From NCBI GenBank assembly GCA_025558095.1, contig JAIVFI010000026.1, positions 1-64,000 on the forward strand: a DNA stretch of 64,000 nucleotides, written 5' to 3'. The DNA is from Hyaloraphidium curvatum. Its lineage: Eukaryota; Monoblepharomycota; Hyaloraphidiomycetes; Hyaloraphidiales; Hyaloraphidiaceae. The position numbers were made by a program, and so were the translations under genes. How positions within the stretch are numbered: position 1 is the first letter of the stretch; each line of letters opens with the position of its first letter. Below, in pieces: positions 10,283 to 20,518 of the stretch. The notes beneath the pieces are model-generated. The model was given only the letters and a program-made list of their open reading frames with translations, searched no databases and had not been told where the DNA came from.

Positions 10283-10816
10283 ATGCCGCTCCGCCTGCTC
10301 CTCCTCCGGCACCTCAAATCCTCGCGGGACTCGCCGACCCCCGACGACCGCGACCGGCCGCTGTCGAAGCGCGGCAGGAAGGCGGGTCCGCTCGTCCGCG
10401 CGTTTCTCGCCTCCCGCGGCCCCGTGCCCGACGCCGTCGTGTGTTCGACGGCGCTGCGGGCGCGGCAGACGTTGGAGCTCGTGCGGGCGGCGCTGGGCGG
10501 CGCGGCGGAGCGGTTCGAGGACAGGGTGTACGAGGCGACGAGGGAAGCGCTGGCGGGGGTGCTGCGGGAGGAGTCGGCGCCGACGCTGCTCCTCGTGGGA
10601 CACAACCCGGGCATGGAGGAGCTGGCGACGTGGCTGACGGAGGGCAACCCGGGGAACGACGGGAAGGCGAGGGGGAGGATGGAGGACAAGTACCCGACGG
10701 GCGCGCTGGCGCTGCTCGAGTGCGACGCGGACACTTGGGGGGAGGCCGTGAAGAAGGGGGCGTGGAGGGTTGTCAGATTCACGACGCCAAAGGAGCTGGG
10801 AGCGGAGGAGGAGTGA
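10283..10816 (+). CDS. SixA-type histidine phosphatase
   Basis: Intronless 177-residue protein. It opens MPLRLLLLRHLKSSRD, the RHxKS form of the phosphohistidine loop used by SixA-like members of the histidine phosphatase superfamily. LSKRGRKAGPLV and VVCSTALRARQT (the CSxxxRAxQT element) follow, and then LLLVGHNPGMEELATWLT carries the second catalytic His. Length fits SixA-like proteins (about 160-180). Bacterial SixA removes phosphate from the His of phosphotransfer domains. Two hybrid histidine kinases occur in this window, so a role in phosphorelay damping is possible but only inferred. Start at 10283 chosen because the phosphatase strand begins directly after this ATG. Confidence 0.9.
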   Translation: MPLRLLLLRHLKSSRDSPTPDDRDRPLSKRGRKAGPLVRAFLASRGPVPDAVVCSTALRARQTLELVRAALGGAAERFEDRVYEATREALAGVLREESAPTLLLVGHNPGMEELATWLTEGNPGNDGKARGRMEDKYPTGALALLECDADTWGEAVKKGAWRVVRFTTPKELGAEEE

Positions 10817-10939
10817 TCCCCGGCGGAGAGGGGTGGCGCGTCGGGCGGAGTGGGACGTCTTGGTTCACGGTGCGAGGAATCGGAATCTTTCTCCATCTCT
10901 CCGGGAAGCCGGCGACGCAGATTGTCCTCCACACGGTCT

Positions 10940-11684
10940 TCACAGCTTGACCTTGAGCCCCGACCCGCCCATCTCCCCCCTCGCCTCCTTCCCGTCCACC
11001 TCCTCCACCTTCTCCAGCAACATCTCCAGCGCCACCCTCGCAAACTCGACCATGTTCCACCCCCGCTCCGTCCGCCCCGTCCGCACGGTCTTGTGCGCCG
11101 TCAGGGTCGGCTTGGGGGACAGCCCGGCCTTCTGCGCGCCCTTGGTGCCCACGGCCGAGTACACGACGGCGAACTCGCAGTACCCGGCGGGGTTGGGCGA
11201 GTTCTTGCTCGTGCCCGGCCCCGCGATCCCGAGCTCCACGATGGTCCAGTGCGCTCTGCCCGAAAGCGGTTCGTCGGGAAGGACGAGAGCGCGGGAGAGG
11301 GAGGCCGACGCACCCGAGCTTCTTCCTGCTCCGCTCGCCCAACTCGATCGCCATCTGCCCCGCGCCCCACCGCCGGGACTTCATCTCCCTGATCCCAAAG
11401 TCGGCGAACTGCTCCCGCGCGTCCATCGTGTATATCTTCCCGGGCACGAATAAGGGCGCGTCAGCCCTCCCTGCCCGCCGAACGCGTCGAGGAAGGCAAC
11501 GCACCACGCTCCCGCCCTTGTAGAACGCGCTCGCGCCCGGGAACGCGAGGATGGCTGCCGAGATGATCCCGCCGCACGCGGACTCGGCGACCGATACGGT
11601 CTCCTTCCGCCGGACGAGCAGCGCGGCCAGGCGGTCGACGAGGTCCGCGAGCGCGGGCGGCGGGAAGCCGTGGTCGGCGGACAT
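10940..11684 (-). CDS. CinA C-terminal domain protein (NMN amidohydrolase-like)
   Basis: Starts at 11684 with MSADHGFPPPALADLVDRL. The family signature TVSVAESACGGIISAAILAF then PGASAFYKGG is intact. An intron leads to PGKIYTMDAREQFADFGIRE and WGAGQMAIELGERSRKKLG. A second intron precedes ELGIAGPGTSKNSPNPAGY, the GIAGPG element of CinA, and the frame ends at 10940. Bacterial CinA/PncC hydrolyses nicotinamide mononucleotide to nicotinate mononucleotide. Stand-alone CinA-C proteins occur in some fungi. Exact splice sites were not all fixed. A hydrophilic C-terminal extension (KVEEVDGKEARGEMGG) is present. Convergent with the SixA-type gene. Confidence 0.85.
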
Positions 11685-12187
11685 GGCGAAGGGCGCGGAG
11701 AGGCGGTGCGGGGAGCAGGAAAGGGGAGGAGGGCCTGGGAACAGGGAGGCAGACGGGTCGGGCCGTTGTCTCCTCACTTCACTCGCACCGATCCCCACGC
11801 GGCACGAGGATGCCGATCTTCGTCATGACCTCATCAGCACCGAACACTAAGCGGATCGAACCGGCCTGGCCGAAGAAACAGGGGAGATCGTACTCGATCG
11901 CGAGGTCGCGACCTCCCCGCGATCGTGCCCAGGCCCCTACCCGGATCCCAGGGGCGTTCCAAACAAATCCGTCCTCGACCCATTCCTGATGGCTCTAATC
12001 TCATCCCGGTGGGGCATTCGAGGGGCGGTGTGGCGAAGGCGCCGGGGTCCGGTCGACGTCTCCCACGCAGTCGCGGCCCGCGCTCCACCGCAACCCGTCG
12101 ATCGCGCCGCCGCCGCCGCGGAAACGGCCGCGACGCGCGCACTGCCGAGCGCATTCTTCGCGTGACCCCGCCCCGCCGCGCGCCGCG
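11685..12187. other. Divergent intergenic region
   Basis: Upstream space shared by the CinA-like gene (minus) and the P450 gene (plus). No gene, RNA or repeat recognised. Confidence 0.4.
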
Positions 12188-14276
12188 ATGCTCGACGTCG
12201 GCACCCTCGCCGCCGCCGGCGCCCTGGCGCTGGTCGCCGGCGCCGTCTACCTGCTGATCAAGGTGCGCCGCCGCACCGCTGCTCCTTGCCCCCGTTCTGA
12301 ACGGCCCGCAGTACCCGAACCGCGCGGCCTTCACCCCCGAAATGCCCGGCGTCCCCCTGGTGGACAACTCGCTGCCCCTGCTCGGCCACGCCTTCGAGCT
12401 CGCGAGGACGGCGCCGTACATGCACGAGTGGTACCTCGAGCTCGCAAAGAAGCACGGCGTGGGTCGTTGAACGGCGGCGGAACGGCCGGGGCGCCGGCTC
12501 ACGGCTACGGTTCGCCCAGGACGTGTTCCGGACGACCATGTGGCTCCCCGGCATGGCGCACGCGGACATGGTGACCACTCTCAACGTCAAGGACGTCGAA
12601 GGTCGGCTTCTCCGCCCCCCCTGGCCGAACTGGCCTGATCCGCGCACCCGAAAGCCATCCTCAGGGACCCGTACCTCTTCGAGAAGGGCGACGGCATGCG
12701 CGACATGAACCAGGACCTGTTCGGCCACGGCATCTTTGCGACGGACGGGGACCTGTGGAAGGTGCAGCGCAAGGTGGCCTCGAACATCTTCAACGTGCGC
12801 AACTTTAGGTGCGGATCCCGGAAACGTCTCCCCTCCTGCGTGCGCGTCCCGCTTACCTCGACCCCGCGCGGCTTGCAGGGACCTCTACGCGCCCATCTTC
12901 GTCGAGGACTCGACCAACCTCCGCCGCCACCTCTCGATCGTCGCCGACCACTGTAAATCGCATCCCGACGCCTGCGTGGACATCCAGGACCTCCTCCTCC
13001 GCTCGACCATGGACTCGTTCGTCAAGCTGAGCATGGGCGGGCAGCTGGGCAACCTCGCCGGCGAGGGCACGTTCGATGCCGAGGGGAGGTACCGGCTGCA
13101 CGAGATACCCTTCGCCAAGGCGTTCGACCTGCTCAACTCGCACGTGACAAAGCGGTTCCAGAACCCGCTGTGGAAGATCACCGAGAGGCTGGATGGCACG
13201 CACGCGCAGATGAGGTCGTACCAGAAGACGCTGGACGACTTTACGCTGTCGATCGTGCGGAGGAAGCGCGCCGAGAGGGAGAAGGACGCGTCCAAGGGGA
13301 GCAAGGAATCCGGCGGCGATTTGCTCGATTATTTCTTGAACGTCAAGGTGGATATCTCGCGTTCCGCCGCCATCATGTGCTCACGCGTGCCGCAGAACGA
13401 GGACGGGACGGACATCTCCGACAGGCAGCTCCAGGACACGGTCCGCAACATGATCGTCGCCGGTTCGTCCCCCGCATCCTTCCGCTCCTCCGCCCCGCTT
13501 TTTTGACGCCCGCCCCGCGATCCGCGCAGGCCGCGACACCACCGCGCAGACCATGTCCTGGGTCGTCTACACCCTCTCGCAGCGCCCCGACGTGGCCGAC
13601 AAGGTCCGCGCCGAGATGGACGCCGTCATCGGGCCCGACAAGGACAAGCTGCCGGACTACTCGCACTTCAACGGGCTCAAGTACTCGATGGCCGTGTTCA
13701 ACGAGGTTCTGCGGCTCCACAGCAACGTCCGTGGGTATCCCCCTCCCGTGCGCCCCTTGCGTCCGACGAAGCAGCTGACATCCCGCGGCCAGCGTTCAAC
13801 TTCAAGCACCCCACCCAGGACACCGTCCTCCCCGGCTCCGGCACCAAGGTCTTTGCCGGGCAGCGCGTGCAGTTCGTCACCTTCGCCATGGGCCGGTACG
13901 ACAAGATCTGGGGGCCCGACGCCGAGGAGTTCAAGCCCGAGAGGTGGCTGGACGAGAAGGGGTCGCTGCGGAAGGAGGATTCGTACAAGTACCCGGTTTT
14001 CAACGCGTGGGTTTGCCCGTCCCTTGGGCCCGCGCGCGTTCACAGGTTGACGGCCGCCCGTACCGCAGAGGCCCGCGCATCTGCCTCGGCATGGACCTCG
14101 CCCGCCAGGAGGCCATGGTGCTCATGGCCGCCATCTTCCGGCGCTTCCGGCTCACCGTGGTGCGCGAGGACGACCCGGAGAAGTACGGAGACCCCGCGGG
14201 GAAGAGGGGGAGGTACGACCTGCAGGTCACGCTGGCGGTGCGCAAGTCGCTGGACGTCAAGGTCGAGGCGATCTGA
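12188..14276 (+). CDS. Cytochrome P450, fatty-acid hydroxylase-like
   Basis: A multi-exon gene starting MLDVGTLAAAGALALVAG, an N-terminal membrane anchor. The first intron (12263-12311) joins LLIK to YPNRAAFTPEMPG. Later exons show HGIFATDGDLWKVQRKVAS (helix C with W..R), DYFLNVKV, an I-helix AGRDTTAQTMSW assembled across an intron, the K-helix FNEVLRLHSNV (ExxR), the PERF-like region FKPERWLDEKG, and the heme loop FNAGPRICLG, where an intron falls between FNA and GPRICLG. The WGPDAEEFKPERW pattern and the DLWKVQRKVAS segment resemble CYP86/CYP52-type omega-hydroxylases acting on fatty acids at the ER, but substrate is inference. At least seven short introns. The neighbouring DGAT2 relic is also a lipid gene. 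Confidence 0.93.
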
Positions 14277-15041
14277 GCATCGGCGGTTCGGTGGCGATCG
14301 GGGCACCGTCGCTTCGGAAGCTGCTTTTTGGCCTTTGGATCGGGTTGCTCGAGTGCGAACCTTTGTAGCAACGTGCGGAGTAAAACAATCGTTGGGATTG
14401 ATCTTGCCCAATGGCCGTTCTTTTCTGGGCTTGATCCGCCGCATCGTGGAAGTGAGTCGCCAACAACGTCGGCGAGTCGACTCGCCTCCACCTCGAGGCG
14501 ACTCGGCCAATCAACCCCAGCTCCTTGTCCACCGACGACGATGGCGCTGCCTCCGCGCGTTGCCTCTACGGTCGTCTGGACCCGGCCCTCTTTCCGGGCC
14601 ACGGTGGGCGCCTTCATGCTGGGCAACGCGTTCGGCAATTTCGCGTTGGTCGGAGGGTTCCTTCTGGTCTTGCTCCGCCTTTGCTAGATCCCGTCCTCTG
14701 ACCTGCTCGTGCTCGTGGCAATCTACTACGTTCATGTGTTTCTGCCGCGCGCCCCAATCACCGGCTGGGCCACGCGAGGCAGCACCCGCGCCATGGATCC
14801 GAACGACGTCTCCCTGTACTTCGACCTCCGAGCCCTGACGATCGACCCTCCCGGCGAAACCGAAATTGTCGCCGGAAGGAGCTACATGTAAATGTAATAT
14901 AACCTCTCTTACGATGGTAGATATGCTATCTACCCTCTCTCTTTTAGGTGTTCATAAGACTCCTGTAGAGATTACGGTACTCCCCTTTCAGTTAACCCAA
15001 CTCCAGCTTCACCTTGTGCTGGTGTCCCTTCTCTTCATTAG

Positions 15042-15875
15042 CTTAGTGAGTGCGTAAATTGGGAATTATCTCCACAGTGAGCTGGGTTGGCCTTCTTGGA
15101 CTTCTACTACCCTCTCTGGAATCATGCTTATACTATCCTTTTTGGTACGTTGGCCATGATGACTCTAGGGGCTCATGTGATTACCTGTTCCTTTCTAGGA
15201 CTTTACCATTGGTTAACACGTCTTTTATGGTGATTAGCTGTTATCTTCGCTGTAATAAGTCTAACTTTGGCTCTTCCACGTCATGTGGTGCATGCCGACG
15301 AGCCGAAAGGCAAGGAGCATGCCCCCACTCCGGAACCCGAACCCGAATCGGAACCGGAATCGGACGATGAATTTTATGCTTATTACAATGAGGGTTCTTC
15401 TAATCCCCGTATGCCTCAGACCGTTACGGTGCGCCCACCTTCTCCTGGCCTCAATACCAATCCTGAGTCTTCTTCTCGCACGAAATATAATTCTCAGGCC
15501 GGTGTTGATGATTGGGATAATCGCATCGTTAACGTATTACACCCGGCGTTTCGTGAAGCGGACGAGAAACATAAAAAAGTTTCTCGTCACCTTCGTCGAG
15601 CTCGTCGTGAGGGAGGGTCCGAGGCTGTTATCAAATTGGCCAGTCAAGTTGCGATTGGCAAATGGTGGAAGTTGAGTAAGAAAGTTTATAAGGCTGAGCG
15701 CGACCTTCATTCTGAAGATGGTGACGCTCATAACTTGACTCAATCTTATCGCAACGACTTCCTTGATAACTACTTGGATAGTTTTGCAGCCTCTGGGGTT
15801 CTCACTAAAGATGAGTCTATCAAGGCTGCTGCTATTGCTCTCTCTTATATTTTAGACCAAAATAACAATCAATAG
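15042..15875 (+). pseudogene. Mitochondrial-type ORF of unknown function inside the NUMT
   Basis: Read with TGA as Trp (at 15078 and 15231), the frame is open from 15042 to a TAG at 15873-15875. A plausible start is the ATG pair at 15156. The first 50 residues are hydrophobic (for example LGLYHWLTRLLWWLAVIFAV), then comes an acidic Pro-Glu repeat (PEPEPESEPESDDEF), a Ser/Pro/Asn linker, and a charged helical C-terminal domain with ADEKHKKVSRHLRRARRE and IGKWWKLSKKVYKAERDLH, ending SYILDQNNNQ. I do not recognise it among standard mitochondrial proteins. In the nucleus the TGA codons would act as stops, so it should be untranslated as a whole. Confidence 0.55.
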
Positions 15876-15980
15876 TCTGATAAGTTTATCATGGTTTGAT
15901 TAGAGTCTCATCTTCATTAGCTCCCCTTGTTACTTTACTTTCAACTTTCCCCTCACTACAAAAAATTACTTTATTATTTG

Positions 15981-16209
15981 ATGGTTGCTACCATTTATGC
16001 CGATATGCCTTTACCCTGGGCTATTGGATTTCAGGACATTGGAAGCCCTACCTTCTATGGTCTTGTAGAACTACACGATCACATCCTCTTTTATCTGGTC
16101 GTCATTTTGGTACTGGTATCTTGGTTCCTTATTCGCGGAATGCTTATGAACAACGCCATTGTTTATACTCACCACTTCCATGGGCACCTCATTGAGTTTC
16201 TCTGGACCT
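15981..16209 (+). pseudogene. cox2: cox2 5' fragment (cytochrome c oxidase subunit II) in the NUMT
   Basis: From the ATG at 15981 the frame reads MVATIYADMPLPWAIGFQD, then ELHDHILFYLVVILVLVSWF (first membrane helix) and HGHLIEFLWT, matching the start of mitochondrial-encoded COX2 (the PWQLGFQD, DLHHDIMFF and HGTTIEIIWT positions). It stops matching at the junction with the DGAT2 exon near 16210, so the second helix and the CuA domain are absent. The fragment identifies the insert as mitochondrial DNA. Confidence 0.92.
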
Positions 16210-17071
16210 TACATCTTCGGCTGCAGCCCGCACGGGATCCACGCCTTCGGCACCCTGCTCTTCGTGGACCGCACACCTCCCCCCTCTACTCGGCATACCC
16301 GTTCCTGCGCGACAGCACGGTCGGCACCGCTGCCAGCGTCGTCTTCCTGATCCCCGTGCTCCGCGAGCTCCTGCTATCGGTCGGGTACCTACACGCCTCC
16401 CGCCCGGCGTGCGAACGGGCGATCGCCGAGGGCAAGAGCCTGTGGATCGTCGTCGGGGGGGAGGCCGAGAGCCTTCGGAGCTGACCGAGGACGGACGATG
16501 TGGTGATCGCGGGCAGGAGGAAGAGGGGCTTCGCGAGGCTGGCACCGGAGACGGGCGCAGAGCTCGTCCCGACGTACTGCTTCCACAAACACCGACACGG
16601 TGCGTTGCAGCTGCCGTTCGCATTGACAGGCCTGATTCATCGTGCCTGCAGTACGCGACCAGCACCGGCTTCCTGTACGGCTTCCGCAAGTGGCTTGCGC
16701 ACCGCACCGCATCTGCATCCGCTCCCTTTCAACGTGCAGCTCACCGTGGCCGTCGGCAACCCCGTCCCATGGCCTGCCGGATACGACGATGCCATGGCGG
16801 AGGCGAGGACGGTGCCGCTGAATGGGGACGGGGAAAGGTGGAGGGCGCCCGAGGGGATGGTGGACGAGTACCAGATCGCGTACCAGGAGGCGCTCGGGGC
16901 GCTGTTCGAGAGGTGCAAGGCGGCGGCAGGGTATCTCCCCGAACGAGCTCTTAGGATCTTTGAGGACTAGGATCGCAAGGCAGCCTCGGGCATCGACCAA
17001 GGTCCACGCCCGGGCAAGGTCGAAGTTCGCGTTGAAGTTCATGTCAAATCTCGTCCACGTTTGCGTCGTCC

Positions 17072-17681
17072 CTATCCCGCGACGTCCGAGCCATCGTCGG
17101 ACTCCACCGGCATCTCCTCCATCGGGTGCGCCGGCCCCGATTCATCGCCAGGCTCCGACACCCGGTCATCCTCGTCGGTCGCGTGGGCGCTCCCGTCCAG
17201 CTCCTCGTCCCCCGGCACCCCCCCTTCGGCCCCGCCAAACCAGCCGACCTCATCCATCCACGCCGCCACGGACTCGGTGTCCCACTCGAGCCCCTCGCCG
17301 GGGACATGCCCCTCGTACCGCTGCGCCTCGCTCTGCACGCCGGCCCTGCGCAGGCGCCGCCGCGCCCGCTTCCCGCCCGCGAACGGCGAGTGGAACACTT
17401 CGGCCAGGGACGTCATCGCCGAGGCAAAGTGGGAGAGCTGCGCGGGGCTTAAGGTGGCGTCGATCACGTCGAGGGTGCGGAGGTTGCGCAGCCGCGCTAC
17501 GGCGGCCAGGGACTCGGTGTCGAGCTCGACGGCGCAGAGGTAGAGGGACAACAGGGCTGGCAGGTTTGCGACGGCTCGTGGGTCGACGTCGTCTTTCGCC
17601 GCGTCGTCGTGACCGCCGTCGTGGTCCGTTTGGTCACAGAGCACCGAATCGCGCAAGATCCGGTCGAAGTACACGCGCCCC
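17072..17681 (-). CDS. Leucine-rich-repeat-like fragment, no clear start
   Basis: Directly downstream of the Sec1 stop on the same strand lies an open frame with no obvious ATG near its beginning. It contains repeat-like LPALLSLYLCAVELDTESLA and VARLRNLRTLDVIDATLSPA, then SLAEVFHSPFAGGKRARRRL and an acidic tail ending GSDDGSDVAG-like residues at 17072. The spacing of Leu resembles the C-terminal repeats of F-box/LRR proteins, several of which occur in this window. It may be a 3' fragment of such a gene, or a short gene whose first exon I could not find. Low certainty that it is expressed. Confidence 0.35.
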
Positions 17682-20450
17682 CTACCCCTTGCCCAGCTTG
17701 AGCTTCCCAAACAGCCCCTTCTTCTTCCCCGCCACCTCGTCCAGCGTCCCCTGCCGATTCGGTTCCGGCTTGGGCGGCGCCGCCCGCGCCTGCTGGGGCG
17801 CCGCCGGGGCCTGGGCAAACACGGGGGAGACGGCGACGGCCGGAGGCGGCGACGCCGGCGGGGAGGAGGGTACGGAAGAGGGCGGGGCGCCGCCGGCGGT
17901 AATGGAGGAGATGGCGGATTCGAGGAGGCGCGCGTCCTGGGTGATGTCGGTCTGCGTGCCTGCCGGGTTGCGGAGGTCGCGCAGGTTCTTGACGAACTCG
18001 GCCGGGGTGATGAGCGCGTCGGTTCCTGCGAATCGGTAGGGTCAGCGCTCAGCACGTCGATCTCCGTGCTCGAGACCCACCGAGGACCACATCCCGCCGG
18101 TCCTTCTTCATCACCTCGTACGCGCTCCTCAGCTCCGAGTAGGTCAGGCCCCCCAGGACAAACACCACCACCCTCCCCCCGTTCCTCCTGAGGTCCTCCT
18201 CCGCGCCCATCTCGTCCGCCGCCCTCTTGAGCGGGTTGGTCTCGGCCTCCCGCGCCAGCTGCGCCGCCAGCGTCTGCGGCGTCTTGGTCGCCCAGGTGGG
18301 CTTGGTCGTCCGCAGCGAGACGATCTTTCCCCTGTCCGGATCCAGGCTGGCGATCCGGTTCGGCGGCACCCCGGGCTTGGCGGCCGCCGCGGCGGCCGCG
18401 CTCCCCGAGGGGGCGTCGGGGGGCAGCTCCTTGGTGTAGGGAAACAGCTCCGGGTCCAGGCACCCGCGCGCCTCGTCCTCCATGACGTACTTGAGCGTCG
18501 GCACGTACCGGCTCAGGTCGTACGGCCGCTCCTCCTCCTCCGCGCCCTTCTTCTTGGTCCGGGCGTTGCGCACCGTCGAGCCCTCGTAGTAGCGGCGGGG
18601 TTTCGGGACGGTCGAGGACCGCGGGCCCAGGGAGAGGCGGCAGCCGAGGAAGGTGAGGTTGGAGAGGGACTCGACGTCCTCGGGGGTCAGCCGGGCCGAG
18701 GCGATGAGCTTGCGGCGCTCGTCGTCCGAGATGCCGTCGCGGGCGATGAGGTAGAGGATGAGGAGGCGGAGCTTGTCCAGGTTGCTGGTGTCCGGCGGCG
18801 GGTGAGCTCGAACTCTCCACCGCAGGCGGGAAAGCCCTGACCGACCTGACGAACTGGTCGTCCAGCAGGGGCACCATGTCCACGACCACGTTCTTGGGCA
18901 CCTCCCCCTCGGCCGTAGCCCCCGTCGCCATGTCCTGCTCTATCCCCCCCACGCTCGCCAGCTTGCGCCGCTCGAACAGGCCCATCGATTCCTGGCACAG
19001 GTTGATGTGCGCCGCGAACTTGGTCTTGAGCTCCTGGAACTGCGGCAGCGCCGCCAGCGTGGCCTTCATGTCCTTCAGGCTGGCCGCGGCACCGGCTTTC
19101 GCGCCGCCGGCGCCCAGGGCCGACTTGGCCGCCGCGTTGCCGCCGACAAAGGCGTTGAACTTTTCGATGGTGATGTTGATGGTCTCGGCGATGTGCGAGT
19201 GCCGGATGCGGACCCAGAGCGGGTCGCTCTCGTCCAGCGTAACCGACTGCACGGCCCCCTCGGCGGTGGTGTAGGTGTACTTGTTGCCGTCCTGGATCTG
19301 GAGGAGGTCGTTGATCATGGCCTGGTAGGTGAATTCGTGGAGGAGGGGGGCGACGGGGTCGATGCTGCGGTCGGCGATGATGAGGGTGGCGCGGTGGTAC
19401 GGCGAGGCGGGGGGGAAGTCGGGGTCCAGGCGGCACAGGTCGTCCATTTCCTGGGCGGCGGGCCGGGGTTAGGAACCCCGGCAACGGAGACGGCGACCGT
19501 TACCGCCCACCTGCTGGACCAGGTTCGCCAGCCGCCCCGTCAAGGACTCGCCCCCGACGCGCGCCTGGGTCCCGTCCCACCACCGCACGTTCGGGTACTC
19601 GCCCAGCGTTGCCATGACGCTGACGATCCGCTTCGCGATCGACTGGAGCTCGAAGTTCTGGTTGGCGGGGGGGGAGAGGGGGGAGAAGATGCGGTGGAAG
19701 GTTTCGGGCGAGTCGAGGGTGAAGCAGTGGGATTCGAAGGCTGTGAAGGAGATGGGACGCGTAAGAGGAGGTACACGGGCCGCGCGGGCAGGCGAGATCC
19801 CACTGATGAAGTCGACAAAGAGCTCCTTGCAGGTCTTGATGTAGCGCGACGCCGACGTCGACTTGAGCTTGTTGAACAGCCGGTCCGAGAGTGCTGAGGG
19901 GGGCAGCGATGTCAATGACCGCCGTGATCACCGAAAACGGTCTCCCAAAAGTTCACCGCTGGAGAAGAAAAGGTGTGCGGCCGCGTACAGCGCCTTGCCC
20001 TCAAAGTCTTTGGTGAACCGGTTGACCGAGTCTTCGTCCGGCGACAGGAAGTAGATGGCCTCCAGGTTCGGGTACGGTTGCCGATTCCGCGTCAGGTTCT
20101 CCACCACTGATTCCGGTACCGCGCGGGAAAGAGGGGGGGAGACCAACGGTGAGACTCGGCCGACACGTCGACGGGCGGGAGTCGCGTGCCGCGGCCCCGG
20201 GGCCCGAATCCCCCGGGCATCCCGCCTCTTCCGACAGCCACCGGCTCTACCCACGCGTGACGTTCTCCTCCAGCACGTCCCAGACGCGCAGCACGCCGTT
20301 CATGATCTTGAGCGACTTTGCGTCGACCACCATCAGCTTCCACTTCCCCGGCGGGTCCACCGAGCGGACCATGTCCGTGATCAGCCGCTTCTTGAGCAGC
20401 GCGGGCAGCGTGTGCGGCGCCGGGCCGCCCGCCGGCGCCGGGGCCGCCAT
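17682..20450 (-). CDS. SEC1: Sec1/Munc18 family vesicle-fusion protein
   Basis: Starts at 20450 and reads through about six short introns to a stop at 17682. N terminus: LPALLKKRLITDMVRSVDPP then WKLMVVDAKSLKIMNGVLRV, the domain 1 start that binds syntaxin. Then EAIYFLSPDEDSVNRFTKDF, FTLDSPETFHRIFSP, ATLIIADRSIDPVAPLLHEF (the highly conserved DR..D..aPLLHEFTYQAM block), LSKLRLLILYLIARDGIS-like helices (NLDKLRLLILYL), YVPTLKYVMEDEARG, VVVFVLGGLTYSELRSAYEV and the last GTDALITPAEFVKNL. SM proteins bind SNAREs and promote exocytosis at the plasma membrane. The tail has an Ala/Pro/Ser-rich linker and ends KKKGLFGKLKLGKG, a basic amphipathic end that may touch membranes. Its start lies 68 bp from the divergent gene at 20519. 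Confidence 0.92.
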
Positions 20451-20518
20451 GGCTGCTGGTCGTCCCTGCAGCGCTTTCGGGGCGGGCTAGGGATTTGCTG
20501 CACGAACCTCGCCGGGCC

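Larger units (their letters stand above)
14888..16214 (+). mobile_element. NUMT: nuclear insertion of mitochondrial DNA
   Basis: Visibly AT-richer than everything around it, with different codon use. It carries the 5' part of cox2 and another ORF that is continuous only if TGA is read as Trp. Both edges fall on TACAT (14883-14887 and 16210-16214), which occurs once in the rejoined host gene. The insert therefore shows a 5-bp target duplication or junction microhomology. No GT-AG pair would remove it exactly, so it is not a normal intron. No transposase or terminal inverted repeat is seen. Confidence 0.85.
14541..16970 (+). pseudogene. DGAT2-type acyltransferase gene broken by mitochondrial insertion
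   Basis: The pieces read as a diacylglycerol O-acyltransferase 2 family protein. Upstream are a hydrophobic N terminus from 14541 and VAIYYVHVFLPRAPITGWAT to ETEIVAGRSY. Downstream are YIFGCSPHGIHAFGTLLF (the HPHG-type catalytic motif, here SPHG), FLIPVLRELLLSVGYLHASR, WIVVGGEAESL, GFARLAPETGAELVPTYCF and LTVAVGNPVPWP. The two halves are separated by about 1.3 kb of foreign DNA (14888-16214). Excising it restores AGRSYIFGCSPHG in frame. Two further in-frame stops lie in conserved context: TAG at 14685-14687 and TGA at 16482-16484. A 39-nt intron could hide the first, and a non-canonical intron would be needed for the second. DGAT2 makes triacylglycerol at the ER; this copy probably cannot. 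Confidence 0.85.

Noticed and set aside
14667-14687. A 21-bp GT-AG intron to remove the TAG in DGAT2
   Set aside because: Too short for splicing; a 39-bp alternative is possible but unproven, so the stop is reported as uncertain.
14888-16214. Insert in DGAT2 considered as a very large intron
   Set aside because: It begins near GTAAAT, but no AG lies at the 3' junction that would restore the motif, and it carries mitochondrial cox2.
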